Shown: positions 1 through 12,862 of the stretch, piece after piece
Position numbering within the stretch: position 1 is the first letter of the stretch
How the letters are laid out: every line of letters begins with the position of its first letter
From: Tretioscincus oriximinensis
Taxonomy: Eukaryota; Chordata; Lepidosauria; Squamata; Gymnophthalmidae
DNA length: 64,000 bases
Direction of reading: 5' to 3'
Assembly (NCBI GenBank): GCA_022410635.1
Contig: JAJVDF010000662.1
Location: 207,607-271,606 of the forward strand
Translations under genes and position numbers: made by a program
Notes under the pieces: model-generated
The model's database searches: none
Told to the model about the DNA's origin: nothing
What the model saw: only the letters and a program-made list of their open reading frames with translations

Positions 1-918
1 TCACCTGTGCTGCTGTTCAGACATATTCCTCCCATTCTATATGGAACCCATTCTATATGGAATTCTATATAGGAAGCATTCCCATCCAGGGGGACTATTT
101 CCTGCCTTTCACATTCACATAAACATTCCTGCCTTTAGCACTGGAACAGGAAGTGAAAAATTTGCATCCTAGTTTTTCTGTATTCTATGTGCCCAATTCC
201 CTTGCCATTGCAATTGGATAAAACATGTCAGGTGACCTGTAGAACACAGAAAGTCACATTTCTACAGAAATGTTTTCCCAGCACAGGAATGATTGTGGAC
301 TATCTAAAAGTAGCCCCCACAAATTAATCTTCAGGAGCACAGTGAGACTATTAGCTGTGCAAATATTCAGATTCTGCTAATTGCTTGGACTATTCCCCAG
401 TTAAAATGCCAATTTTGCGTTAGAATTCTCTTCTTCACCAAAGGGAAACAAGACACAAATATTTACCAGTAATTAAAGAAACTAAAAATGCTTTTGTAAT
501 ACAGACAAAAAAGGATTATTTCCTCATTTCCACTACTTATAAAACATAAATAAGCACTAAACAGATATATTGAAGAATGTGTTTAACATAGTTTAAGAAG
601 TGTGTTTTTCAAAGCAAAGAGGACCACTTCCTAAATTGCCAACATTTCAGTAATATTGTAAAATATATGTGCACTCTTGAGCATGGAATAAATATTAGAC
701 ATTAATTTACTCTTCATGGAATCTGGGTGCAAAAGGTCCCTTGACTAATTTATGATGCTGCTGTCTAATTGTCACTTGTGAATGTGGAACTACAAAAGGT
801 TAATAATTAAGTCTAAAACAGGGACTGTATCTGGGTGAGCCTATACTCAAGCGCAGAGAAGATAGCATTTATATTTTTATGTACCTAAAATATACATCAG
901 TTAATCACTTAAAATTTC

Positions 919-1152
919 CAGCTATTCAAAAGCATGAATTGTAAGAAATTGCAACTGACTGCAAGTAGATACATGTGAACCAACATAGCCTGTTGGAGAA
1001 GATAGAATGTGAGCCTTCAGGCAAAATACCCTTGTAAGCCGCTTTGAGTCCCTTTGAAAAGGTGAGAAAAGTGGGGTATAAGAACCCAGTTCTTCTTCTT
1101 CCTCTTCTTCCTCTTCTTCCTCTTCTTCCTCTTCTTCCTCTTCCTCTTCTTC
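919..1152 (+). repeat. SINE with (TTC)n tail, 5'-truncated
   Basis: The 3' two-thirds of the window's commonest SINE. It begins at the 'agctattcaaaagcatgaa' block, continues through the 'gccgctttgagtccctttg' block, and ends in CTTCTTCCT repeats. The tRNA-like head is missing. It is followed directly by the 370-bp unit that recurs at 53,077. Confidence 0.85.
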
Positions 1153-1155
1153 AAA

Positions 1156-1525
1156 TGGTTACTAGCATCATAATATTCTCTGAGATATTTCTGATACAAA
1201 TTGCTTTAGAAAAGCAGTTAATCAAAACTATCTAAAGATCTGTGAATAAAAGAGAACATTTATGGATCATACGAATACTATCTAATATTCAATATTCTTA
1301 GTTCATGTGAAATAATAACAACTTGTTTGCTTCTAGGAGCCAATAGATGAAAACACCGCATTAAGTTTTATTAGACAAATTAAATTAGTGTCTTCAAAAC
1401 AGTTCCTTCCTTTGAGATCCTCCTCCAATTATACTCATTCAAAGTTAAGAAGAGAAAGACATTAATAAAATAGTTTACACCTGTATTGGTTTAACTTGCT
1501 CTACTAATTGCTACACTGGAATAAC
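1156..1525 (+). repeat. 370-bp unit, inverted partner of 53,077-53,447
   Basis: The reverse complement of 53,077-53,447 matches this segment over its whole length at roughly 95% identity by eye, with single-base differences and few indels. In both places it abuts the (TTC)n tail of the same SINE type at the same junction. No coding sense is apparent. Confidence 0.85.
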
Positions 1526-2999
1526 AAACAGCTCTCAGGCACAAGAGAAAACTGACCCACAATTATTTTATGCCTGCTTAGAAAACTAGACTGATGTTAC
1601 TTTTCCAGGATCATCATTTAGGATTTCAGTTGCCATCTAAAACAGTTTTACAAATCTAATAAAGCGAGCAAATAATTTAAAATAAGTTTTTAGATCATCT
1701 AAAAAGATGTAAGTTACAAAACTATACTAAACAGAAACAACAAAGAATAAGAGTCACTTATTAGGTGCTAAATTGAGCTGTGCTCTGACAAATACTCATA
1801 ATAAGAATTATAATACACAATGTCCGGACAAAACCTAAAATATGGGATTATTTGAGGGACCGTGAACATGGGAGATTAATTCCTAGATAGGAACACCATC
1901 AAGGTGACCCAGGCATACATGCTCACGAGTTGTCAGAGATTAACTCACTACAACCCTGTTTTATTCTGTGACTTTTGAGAATGGATATATTCCAAATTTT
2001 GTGGTGCAAATGCAAGATCCAAACAAGATCTCACATTTCTCCCTGTTTGGAAGCAGTCTTAGAATTAATTATAGGAAATGCAGAAACATGCCAAGGTTCT
2101 TATCACATGATTGTAAAGTCCAGGCCTACATCTCCACACACAGCAGAGCTTCATCAGTAGCTCTACAGAAACCTTAGGGAGTTGCTATAGTATTCAGAAA
2201 ATGATTTGTTTGCATTAATTAATGTTATTAAACTAGTATGAGCCATAAATAGCACATGACAGTTAAAACGCAATTGTCCCATTTTTTCTGAAGAGCTTAA
2301 TGCAGAGCCCTAAATTTAAAATAACTGTATGTCAACGTTGCAACTTCTCATAAAAGATAACTGCATAGTCAATAGCTGTGATTGGAAAACACTTCAGAGA
2401 AAATAAGATCCCAAATTTTCTAGTGTCTGCATTTTCTAGTATGTTTGTGTCTAACAAAACGGAAAAATGATGAGAATAGTTTTTCACCACTGTGAAAAAG
2501 GTTACCAGTCAGGTGAGAAAGATTTAGAGAGTATTTTTAATCCCAAATTAATATTCAGAAGATGGTCTGCATTGCCATCTAACTAGAAATGTTTACAAAT
2601 TTATATCACATTACATCTATGCAGGATTTCCTCTCGAAATTGAGATGATGTATGGTAATTATGTATTTTCCCCATTTTCTGGTAACTACCTCATTTGACG
2701 TACTATTTTTTTTTATGATAGAATGAATTATTTCCTTCATTCTGCCTTCCTCCCAATAAGCTAAGTTTAGCTTCACTGCTTCATCACTGAATGATTCACC
2801 CTTCATTGTTTAAGAAACCCCATCTTGCTTTTTTGGAAAGGGATGCATTCTGCACCACTGGTTTCTGTTTGATTAAAAGTGAGAAGAACTGCTGTTGTTA
2901 TGCCATTCCTTCTCTTCTGTAAAAACAAAGAAAACAGAAAGGAGGGTAATGGTGATTTGCTACCACGTTATTAGGTTCCAGCACATCTGAAGCAGCTGA

Positions 3000-3580
3000 T
3001 CATCAGGATACGGTTACGTGTAGATTCTGACTCCCATCAAGGAACTCACGCAGAGGCCATAAGCTTAGATCAAGAGGCAATAGCTAGGAGGCCCACGTGG
3101 GTAGGAACCTCCTGAGCACACTTGTGCGTAGGTTTTTATTGACATACAATCAGAAGGCGTGTACAAGAAAAGTGACATCAGAGACTGGGTGTTCCGAAGG
3201 AGTGGTTTGGGGCGGACCAGAGGTGGTGACACCTGTGTGACATTTTTCCCTCCTCCCTAGGGGTGCAGCCTGTGTTAGAAAACTCCAAATATGGGTATGG
3301 TTTAGGGTGGAACAAGATTGATCTCTGCAGCTGACAGGACCTGTGACCAGTCATTCACCTCCTGGAAAGGTGATAGTCAGAGCTATTTCAGAGCTATTAG
3401 GCAGTTGATTAATCTCATCAAGCCACAAGCTTCAGAGTCAATGAATGCTCCCAGAGATAATGGGTGCAGGTAAACAAGGCACAGCAGGGTGAGCCTAAGG
3501 GCAGGAAGAGAGATTAGTTCTCTTCCAACACCCAGGCCTGGGAAATTCCCAGAAATTTTGCAAAAGTGAGGCCTGTGCAT
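3000..3580 (-). mobile_element. Possible solo LTR or other retroelement fragment
   Basis: This block has a higher GC content than its surroundings. On the minus strand it has an AATAAA signal (in the 'tttttattgacat' region at about 3,136) followed by a U5-like stretch. No clear TG..CA ends or target duplication could be fixed and no internal genes are present, so the assignment is weak. Confidence 0.25.
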
Positions 3581-4517
3581 CTAGAGACCAATGCTTGCAC
3601 ATTTTATATCAAAATATATTATGCCAATTAATATATTCCTAACAGAGAACCCCGACAGGAGGGATATAGTAATCTCCATTACAAATCAAATGTTTCTGGA
3701 AACTTCTCATCTCTCAACCCCTTCTTTTCTCTCCCATCAGAATTCCCTCCCTACTTTTTATATTTTGAGGAAAATGGATGGGAGAAAATAATTTAGTCTT
3801 TTTAAAGCTAAAGGTGTTTATCATTGAGAAAATACAGTCTCAATAAAAGCATACTCATTGAAACAAATTACCATACAGTTTTATACTCACAAATACCCAA
3901 AATTCACAAGTATAGACTAGTTTCAAAAGGCTATTTCAATTGATCTGTATTACTGATGGTTTTTTACCTGCTTCAAAGTCTTTGGATATAGGACAGAATA
4001 TAAATGAAAAGATGACTGCTGAATGACCAGTTTGAAACAGAGGAAGAGCAGATTTTGCAGAATACATTCTTACTGTACCAACATGACCAATTTACTAAAT
4101 ATTAAATAAGTGAAATACGCAATATAGCGAAGATATCAAATGTTAAAATCTCTCTCAAAAGGGTGTGTGAATGCAAAAATAAGAAAAGTGGTCTAGAATG
4201 GCACGTGGATGACAGACTTCTTAGATCCCTTCCTAGAAAAGAATAAAGTGTAGTTGTTCCCTTCTTATCTCATTCATTCATATTTGTATCTCACCTTATC
4301 TGTATACGTATTACTAATTTGCATCATGGTGATCCGCCTTCTAAGCAATGTGAGTGAACACAATCAGTGCCTATTACTTCGTCCGAACATCATGAGCCAA
4401 TCACCACAAAATCCACCTCTGTTAGAGGGCTTGACGAGGACACAAGCTGCCAGCAACCACACTGATCTGCTAGAGTCCCATCCCACCCCGCCCGGCCCAG
4501 GTCTGCCAGAGAAGAGT

Positions 4518-4610
4518 AAACTTTTATACCACTTTTCTTAACCTGAAGAGAGTCAAAGCAGCTTACATAACCTTCTGTTCTTTTCTTCACAGCAGATACT
4601 TTGTGAAACA
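4518..4610 (-). repeat. SINE 3'-end fragment
   Basis: The segment reads 'ataccacttttcttaacct..agtcaaagcagcttacataa', the reverse complement of the shared SINE tail block (AAGCCGCTTTGAGTC..GTATAA). It is old and diverged. Confidence 0.5.
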
Positions 4611-5434
4611 TGTGGGTCCTGTTTACACTCCCAGATACGTTTACACTCTAGCCATTATACCAGATAGAGGCCCTGTGTCACCCCCTGTGACCCACCACAG
4701 CCAGGTCACTTCCCTGATATAACCCCACAACATCTGTGACTTCAATGCCCAGCCCCAATCTGCCAAAACCCCGCATCCCCCCCACTCCTGTGAACCACCA
4801 ACTGGGCAGAGCATCCACATAGAACCACCCTGCTATCAGCCTGTTGCATTCCACATTGACAACAGGAATATTCCACTTGTTATTCTATAATTTAGCTGCA
4901 ATAACTTATTATTTCTTACCCAAACCTCTGCCCTAAACCTAAAACCTTGAGGAAGTTTGATTACTTGGGGAAATAACTAATAAAACCAAGAGCATAAATC
5001 TGACTGCCTGGTTTAGGTAAGAAGCTTTAATTTCCAGCCACATAAGGATTGTGAAGAAAAAGAGATTGCCTGAAGTATGACAAACACATAATTAGGTTGC
5101 ACAAATTGTATAGACAAACTACAGCCAATCTTTCAACAGTCAAATTTTCTTTCTTTAGCTGCAAAAATTCTGGCTATAAAAATTCATTGCTATAGTTATT
5201 AATTTTATAGTTTATATAATTTTTGTCACAAATAAAAGAGGATTACTGGCATCACAAAGGTTTCCTAGAAATGGTAACAATAAATGGAGTCCTTCCTTCC
5301 CCACTTGTCACCAACCAACCCCTACAAAAGTCCTTTTGTCTACTTTATGTTTCAGACAGGTTTCCCATCACCAAGATTAGCTCAATGCAACTACCATAGT
5401 CAGCAACTGCATGACTACTACCTACTACTAATCC

Positions 5435-5743
5435 GGCATGGATAGCTCAGTCGCTTAGGAATCTGTCTCTTGTCTGGGAGATCAGGTTTTGAAGCCCTGT
5501 GTGGGAGATGGGGAGGGGTGAGCACCTTCCACTAGCCTGTAGCTCTAGCCAACCTAGCTATTCGAAAGCGAGAATTGCAAGAAATTGCAACTGACTGCAA
5601 GTAGATACATGGGAACCACCAGAGTCTGGTGGAGAAGATAGAATGTGAGCCTTCGGGCAAAATATATCCTTGTAAGCCGCTTTGAGTCCCTTTGAAAGGT
5701 GAGAAAAAGTGGGGTATGAGAACCCAGATCATCATCTTCTTCT

Positions 5744-5775
<32 letters not shown>

Positions 5776-5810
5776 CTCTTCTTCCTCTTCTACTACTACT
5801 ACTACTACTG
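5435..5810 (+). repeat. Full-length tRNA-headed SINE with (TTC)n(TAC)n tail
   Basis: The head has an A-box-like GATAGCTCAGTCGCTTAGG and a B-box-like GGTTTTGAAGCCC. It is followed by the body, the conserved 'gccgctttgagtccctttg' block and a tail of TTC repeats that changes to (TAC)7 at the end. This is a useful reference copy for the family in this window. Confidence 0.9.
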
Positions 5811-6759
5811 TCTTATAAGCTGCTGTAATGATAGTATTTTGGACTAAGAAAAGAAAAAAAAAACATTTCTCAGAGATGGAATTCATAGTGTCCAAACATC
5901 AAGTACAATATAAAGCACGCAGTTTAATTCTCTATAATAATCCAAAAACACAAACCTCAGCTTCTGCTAGCTCTATTTTCTTCAGATTTCAATCAGCTGA
6001 ATGCCAGAATCAAATCTCCTCTCCCCTTTCTTTAGCCTTCTGTGTAAAAACTGACCTAACTGTCTTTCTGGCTGGCTCCTTTAAGCAAAAAAGCAAGAAA
6101 TGCTTTATTAATGCTTTTTCCTACATTGGGCTTTGCTTCAAATTACATCCTGAAAAAAGGAGCCTTCTATCTGCCTGCTATGTAGGCTATGGCTGGCTCT
6201 TCCCAGGGTCTGTCACAGATTGCATTAATATGTAGACAGGTAGGCTCCTACTCCAAGACTTAATAAAAAAATTCCAGTGCAAAAGGATCTTATGAGAGAG
6301 AGAACGCAATTTGCATACAATTTTGACATGGTAAATTAGAAATAAGACAGTTCAGTGACTAAGGCTGCATCCACAAAGAGTCAAAAGGGGTGCGCATGAA
6401 GCCTGATACTAGCCAACAGCATTTGGGAAGAGGGACTACAGCAGCAAACAAAATGGCTGTTAAGAGAGGGTGTCACATGATTGGAAAATCTGATTCGCCA
6501 AGAACTGTCAGGATGACAAAATCCAGAATAAATGCAAGGGTATGTACACAGCACTTTAAAGCTGGAAAAGTGATTAACTGGATTATCAAGAAATTCTGGA
6601 ATAAACAAGTGCAGTGTTCATACCCTTTCTATAATATTTTCATTGTTTTGTACTACCCATTCCATGCATCTTTATTGGGAGCAATGTCCTGAATTGAGTG
6701 AGTTTATAATGTTCTCTCAGTATGCATAAACTGTCCAATGCTCTCATCTACCAGCAATA

Positions 6760-6926
6760 TAGAAGACGAGGAAGAGAAAAAGGAAGTGGAAAAGGAAGAA
6801 GAGGAGGAAGAAGAGGAAGAAGAACTGGGTTTTTATATCCTACTTTTGTGACTCAAAGGGATTCAAAGCAGCTTACAAGCTACTTTTTGCCCGACGATTT
6901 ACATTCCATCTTCCCCATCACATTAT
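6760..6926 (-). repeat. SINE fragment with (GAA)n tail, minus orientation
   Basis: A GAA/GGA-rich tail (6,760-6,825) precedes the reverse complement of the SINE 3' body ('gattcaaagcagcttacaag', 'cattccatcttcccca'). The tRNA-like head is absent. Confidence 0.75.
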
Positions 6927-7958
6927 AATAGTACCTATTCATCTACTGGCAAATGCTTGCTTTCAAACAGCTAGGTTGACTGAAGCTAACACCAGCAGAA
7001 CGATGCTCACTCCTCTCCATGGCAGGTACATAGACCTCGAATGCCGACAGGTGATTGTTCTTAATTCATATTACACGACATAAGCGCGATCTTCATTTTA
7101 AAATGGTTGAAGTTCATGTGTTGAAGTGCCAAATGCAGAAATGCCTTGTAATTTTGTTCTTAAGCTTATAGCAAAACAAATGCAAAGTTGCATCAAATTT
7201 ACAAATGTAATCAATTAAACAAAAGGCTACAGGGTGATTCTATTACCACGGTGTGGAGATTCTGTTACTTTACTAAATTTGCTCACCTGGCTAAACAATT
7301 TATCATATGCCTGTATCGAAACCGAGCGGGGGGCTAAGACTATGTATGGTCTTCTCTTGTTTATTTATTCAGTTTGGTTTTGGAACACAGTGCCCCCTTT
7401 TTATTAGTGGTAGATGGTCTTTTATTATGAACAAGACACTTGGATTATATATATTTGTACGTATGTAGATAGGATAGTTGAGATAGGAAAAATAAAATAA
7501 GTCTGTAATAAGGGTTTATTTCTCCAAGTAGGCTGCCACCACTCCCCTTAGGGAGAAACCAAAATTAAAGAGTGAAATTGATATCAAAATGAGCTCCTTT
7601 ACTCTGTTATAATGACTTCTCTGTTTTAAAACACAAAACAGCTTTATTAAAACAAAGTAAGAGGCAAACTCAAAGTTAAAGAAAACCAACGATACAAATT
7701 AACTACACTTGTTAGGGCAAAATGTACTGGGACTTTACAATGTCTCTGGCACAGCTTCCCTCTGCTTGCCTACATTTAAAATTTCCCCCAGCTCTCCTTT
7801 TTTATTCCTACTCCCCCAGCAGTTATGTATCCCTCTTTGGTATTTCTTTATTTATTTTCACACTCCTGGCAGAGAACCAGTTTTATTTCAATTATTTGGC
7901 CACATGTTCAAATAGCCTCTCACATTAACATCAACCATTTCTCTCTCTCTTCTCAATT

Positions 7959-8059
7959 CAACAGCCAACAGCCAACAGCCAACAGCCAACAGCCAACAGC
8001 CAACAGCCAACAGCCAACAGCCAACAGCCAACAGCCAACAGCCAACAGCCAACAGCCAA
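7959..8059 (+). repeat. (CAACAGC)n heptamer tandem array, about 14 copies
   Basis: About 100 bp of uninterrupted CAACAGC units with almost no variation, flanked by CT-rich sequence (TCTCTCTCTCTTCTCAATT) and a short 'tcaatctatc' repeat. Because 7 is not a multiple of 3, all three plus frames stay open through it. The open frame here (QQPTANS repeats) is therefore a by-product. Confidence 0.95.
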
Positions 8060-9664
8060 GTCAATCTATCTCAATCTATCTCAATACCTCATCTAAATCT
8101 CTCACTCGCACCTCCCCTTTTTATATTCCAAGCTCCGCCTCAATGGCTCATCCTATTTAAGTGATTTCATTACAATGCCTACCAAAATTATGTACAAGAA
8201 TCCCATGTCTTATCATTATGCAGTGAAAAAAGTGAAATCCAAAGTTAATTCTGTGAGCTGAATTTACTATTTTTATATTAAAACTTGTAATGCTATGAAC
8301 AAAACGGTGATTCCATTACCAATTTTTAAAAGGGTATAAGTATATGAAGATTAACTCATAGATGAAAATATTTCTACTGATAGTGTTTCTAATAGTCTTT
8401 CCTGTGAACTATGGATTATGGTAATTTATTTGTACTAGTGTAAAAAACAATGTGGTAAACACAATTTTGAAGAGCAAAAAGGTGATTCCAGTTCCAGTGG
8501 CATTGCTCCTCTGCAATCCTGGTTGAAGCAACTTCACTTTCTCTAGTCAGAGTAACTGGGCCCAGTTTACACTGGCAGCACAGTTTAAATACCATGCCAC
8601 CAGCTTAAAGAGCCTTGAGAGCTCTGCACTTCAGTCAGGCACAAAGGCTTGGAACTGTCCTACTGTGCTTTCTTCCTTGCCAACCTCCTCCCCCAGCTCC
8701 TGTATTTCTCAGCATTTATCTCTTTATGGGAAATCCCTTTAAACTTTGTGTTGACATCAGAACATCACATGACCACTTTGTTTTCCATTCAGAGTAAAAG
8801 TCAAAGGAGTTAGGCCAGCGCAGAGTTACCCTGTTTTCACTACCATTTTTTCTTCTAATTAGGATGGGGCCTATAGTATACCAGGCTAGAATGGCCCTTG
8901 GCCAGTTGTAGACCATGTACTTCAGATCTTCTGCTAAAATAGACCAGGGCACCATTTGGGGTCTCAAATGATACCTTGCCCAGTGCAGAAGAAGTGTAGC
9001 TGAAGAGGCAGAACTTGTAATAGACCATGCTAACATGCAGATAGCTGGGTCTTGTTCCGGAATGAGATTGGATGATGACCTTTCTTGAATTAATAGACCT
9101 CCTTGACCTCACTAGAAAAACAAAACAGAACTTTGCTTCATCTTTTGTAACGTCGTAATTCCATTCATACACACATATCTACACTTCGGTTTTTGGAATA
9201 GACAGGAATATACTATTAGGATAAGAACTGTTTATGGGTGTAAAATATATTGCCATCTCCTTTATATGACTTTCCCACAGAATTATTAGACTATGCTTGC
9301 GTGAATGTACTTCCTCATCACAACAGCGGTTACTAATTTTGTATCTTGTATTTGATTTATTGATTACACTTGTAAAAAATCCCTTATCTTTCAACCAAAC
9401 ATTGGTGCTTAGACTGGTCACTTTTTCTACAATATGCTTACATATGCTACCCTTTATTTAAATAGTCCATTTTTAGCATAGATTCTGTCTTCAACCTAAT
9501 TGGTTCATCTGTGGTTCACAATGCATATTGTACTAGTGATATCATGGATGGTAATCAGCAGAGTTTATAATGTCTACCATCTAGATCTCAATACAACCAC
9601 AGAGAAACCAATTACAGAATCTCTGTATCTAATTTGAGGCCACTAGTATAAAATTGTAATTTTG

Positions 9665-9750
9665 TTTATTTATTGACTTACTTATTTACTTACATTTATA
9701 TTCCACCCTACATCTGAAGGTCTCAGGGCGGATCTCAATAAAAAAACACA
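9665..9750 (-). repeat. SINE/LINE 3'-tail fragment (CTGAAGGTCTCAGGGCGG type)
   Basis: It shares 'atttatattccaccctacatctgaaggtctcagggcgg' character with the block at 10,497, here as the tail only, next to TTTA repeats. Confidence 0.5.
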
Positions 9751-9849
9751 TAAAATAGATTTAAAAAGAACAGTGCCTAATTGTCTATCATACTGCTGAA
9801 GAATAAACAAACTAAAGCAAACATAGGCTATGATCAAACCAATGTCTTA

Positions 9850-10320
9850 ACCCATCTAGCATTACATAAGAGAAGCCATGCTGAATTGGGCCACAGCCCA
9901 TCTAGTCCAGTATTCTGTCTCATACAGTGGCCCACCAATTGGATCTGGGAAGTCTGGAACAGAAGGAGTCAAAATCTTCATCTGTTCTAGACACCCTGCA
10001 AATGGTATTTCAGAAATACTGCCTGTTGCTCCATCTCAGAATCAGTATCAAAACATCCATCCTGGTAGCTATTTATACCTTTGGCTTCCTTGAACTTGTC
10101 TAATCCTGTCTTAAAGCTATCCAGGCTGCTAGTTACAACCACCTCCTCTGGAAGTAAATTCCACAGGCCGATGACCCTCTGGGAAAAAAAAAATACTTTC
10201 CTCACTCTTCTGCCAGTCAGTTTGGAGGAATGCCCCCAGCCCTAGTGTTGTGTGATAGAGAAAATACTTTTTCTCAATTCATCTTATCCATTCCGTGCAT
10301 GATTTTATACACTTTTATAA
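9850..10320 (-). mobile_element. CR1-type LINE 3' end, minus orientation
   Basis: The minus strand encodes the C-terminal reverse-transcriptase-ORF motif SQRVIGLWNLLPEEVVV..LDSFKTGLDKF followed by the CR1 3'UTR. The same motif recurs at 24,794 and 54,440. The copy is 5'-truncated and has frame-breaking changes. Confidence 0.8.
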
Positions 10321-10469
10321 ATAAATTTTATAAATAGCCTAGTCCATTTTCACAATGAGAAAGCACTTCAGCATACTGGCAAGCTGGGGTGTTTTTTTAT
10401 GTTGTTTCTCAGCAGGCTCATCTTTGGTTTACATAATGTGGAAAGGAAATTGTTACTCATTTTGCAATA

Positions 10470-10735
10470 TATTCTTCCATTCTTATTTATTTGTATTTAT
10501 ATCCCGCCCTATACCTGAAGGTCTCAGGGCGGCCTACCATAGGGTGGCACACATAGCTTTTGTTGCTTTCTCCACAACAGACACCCTGTAGAGTAGGTGG
10601 GGCTGAGAGATTTCAAAGAACTGTGACTGGCCCAAGGTCAGCCAGCTGCCTTTCATGGAGGAGCGGGGAATCAAACCAGAAGATTACCAGATAAGAGTCC
10701 CACACTCTAACCACTACACCAAACTAATGGTGAAG
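10470..10735 (-). repeat. tRNA-derived SINE, second type, minus orientation
   Basis: On the minus strand it begins with a 'tagtggttagagtgtgggac' head, typical of amniote tRNA-derived SINEs. It continues through 'ctgggccagtcacag' and 'caccctgtagag', and ends in the CCGCCCTGAGACCTTCAGG tail. It differs from the (TTC)n SINE family. Confidence 0.75.
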
Positions 10736-12822
10736 AAATGGTAAAGTCAGATACATTGAATGTCCCACACAAGACTAGGCAACGACACCATCAGCAAAAT
10801 CTGATCTTACATAGTGGTTTGTCTTTGTGCCATAATTGTGTTTGTGTCAGACTGAGTGAGAGATCAGGATGGTAAAATGGGGAGGTGATAGGTGAGGGTG
10901 GCAGGCGAGGGTGTGGATGGCCCATTTGGCTCCCCCCCCCCTTTGTGGTCCCACCAGGAAAAGAACGTTTTTAGAGTGATTGGGGGTAATAGTGAAGCAA
11001 CAGCAATGTGAATGTTCAGACACTGACTCTCCCCCAGTCAAAATGCAACTCTGGCCCAACCATACAGCAAATTCTACAATGCAGCAGAATCAGTGCTCTC
11101 GCAAAGCAATTTTGTTTATCACCTTTGTCCAAATATATCTGCTGTCATAATTATAAAAAAGAATCAGAAGTGTGCTGCAGATAACATATGAGCCCATTAA
11201 AAGCATCCATGAATTTCCAAATAAGCTTATTAATTGTATTCTATAAATGCACGCTTAAAGAGTTATGCTTGCACTCCGCAGTAAAGCACACAGGATTTCT
11301 GTCCTCCACTGCTGCTTCTTAAAGGCAAAGATGAGCAAAGAGACTTTCTAAGCACACCTTAAGGCGTGGATGAAAGCCAAGTTAAGAGATTTTTGGCAGC
11401 CTCTCTCCTTTCAAACATGAAAAATGAGAAGGATCCTTAGTTTTTTCAGAAAACCAATCTGGGTAGATGCAATGAAGTTTCACCACATAATTCAGTTGCA
11501 CCACACATTTTTTTCCTTGTGGAGTAAGTTGATAGATACTACAAGGGGAAAAATGTATATATTACTGTAATCTACTTAGCATGCTATGATCTATACAGAA
11601 TCCTAAACAAATGAGGAAGGAATTAACTTTAAGCTCATCTGATGCCCCTCCAAGTTTAGAAATCTATGTATTTATTTACTAAATTTCTATTGATCATCCC
11701 TTAAGCAAAAGATTCTCTGAATGTTAAAATACACTCTCCCTCGACATATAAGAACAAAGTAATTATATACTACTTTGCAAATAAAAAAAGGCCTTTTAAG
11801 ACAGAAAAGACATTCATTCACAAAATATGGTCATCTAACAAATTCACATGGTCATCTAATAACTATTATCCATTTTCTTCATATAGTTGGAAATTTTGGA
11901 ATAAACGGACAGATATTCCAGAAGAGTTCTTTATTTTAGAATATTAAAATATCAGTACTATTAATAAAAGAGGAATTGCCAAGATCAAGGTTCTGAGCGG
12001 TAGTGACCAATCACAGAGCACGGAACCTTGGGCAGCCATTGCTGGCAAGCATTGTTGCCAACGCCATGGCTTCAGTGCCTCTCCTCCAGACAGGCAGTAG
12101 TGGCGGAAGTCCTGCCATGTTGGGAAGATGACAATCAGTCCCCTAAACACATAGGCTCCTACTGGCTTCTGGGAGGCCCCGACCCCCATGTCAGTCCACC
12201 TCTTCTTCGGTAGGTGGTGGGCCAATACTCTCCACCACAATGCCAATTGAGAAACCAGCTAATAATCAAACAATATTTAAGATAAACAAAATGCACCAAC
12301 TATTCCCTATACAGTTTCACAGTTGGGTGTTTTGTGTATCATTTTTTTTCCCCTGCTCAAGTGTTCTGTACTCAATAAGTCTATATTTAGGTATGTCCTT
12401 CCCTCTTCCAAAATAAAAAGTAAATAAATAGTTTTTGGGCAGAGGAAATGTAGCTCCCTGGAGTCAAAAATAGAAATAGAACAGTACCCCAGTAATGTCT
12501 GCTAAATGCACACTACACAAACACTGAACTTTTAACCAGTTTTTCTAAGACAATCACAAAGACATTGTCATCATTTTTAATTTTATTGCTACTTCCTCTG
12601 TAACACAGCAATAGCCTCAAAGGTGCAGAGTTTACGTTAATGTGAAAAAGGAATAATAAATGGCCACTGCAGATTATCAGAATTCTGTGTTCCAGAGCTT
12701 GAGAAATTTGCATCAAGCACCAGTTAGTATCGATCAGCGATGCAATTTAAAAGAGGTCTCTGTAGATCTACACACTGATTTCCCAAGAGCACTGTAATAT
12801 TTTATTGAGGATTTTAAGGTCG

Positions 12823-12862
12823 TGTGTGTGTGTGCATGCGCGCACATGCACATGCACATGCT
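12823..12862. repeat. Alternating purine-pyrimidine (TG/CA/CG) run
   Basis: (GT)n passes into GCATGCGCGCACATGCACATG, a Z-DNA-prone simple sequence. Similar runs occur at about 15,790-15,840 and 37,555-37,595. Confidence 0.85.

Noticed and set aside
1017..1199. Lys/Arg-rich and Leu/Pro-rich open frames at SINE tails (also 5,554, 23,161 and 53,378)
   Set aside because: They are translations of (TTC)n/(GAA)n SINE tails and share residues only because the repeats do.
5435..5505. tRNA-like heads (A and B boxes) considered as tRNA genes
   Set aside because: No cloverleaf with paired acceptor stem can be read. They are joined to a common SINE body in every copy.
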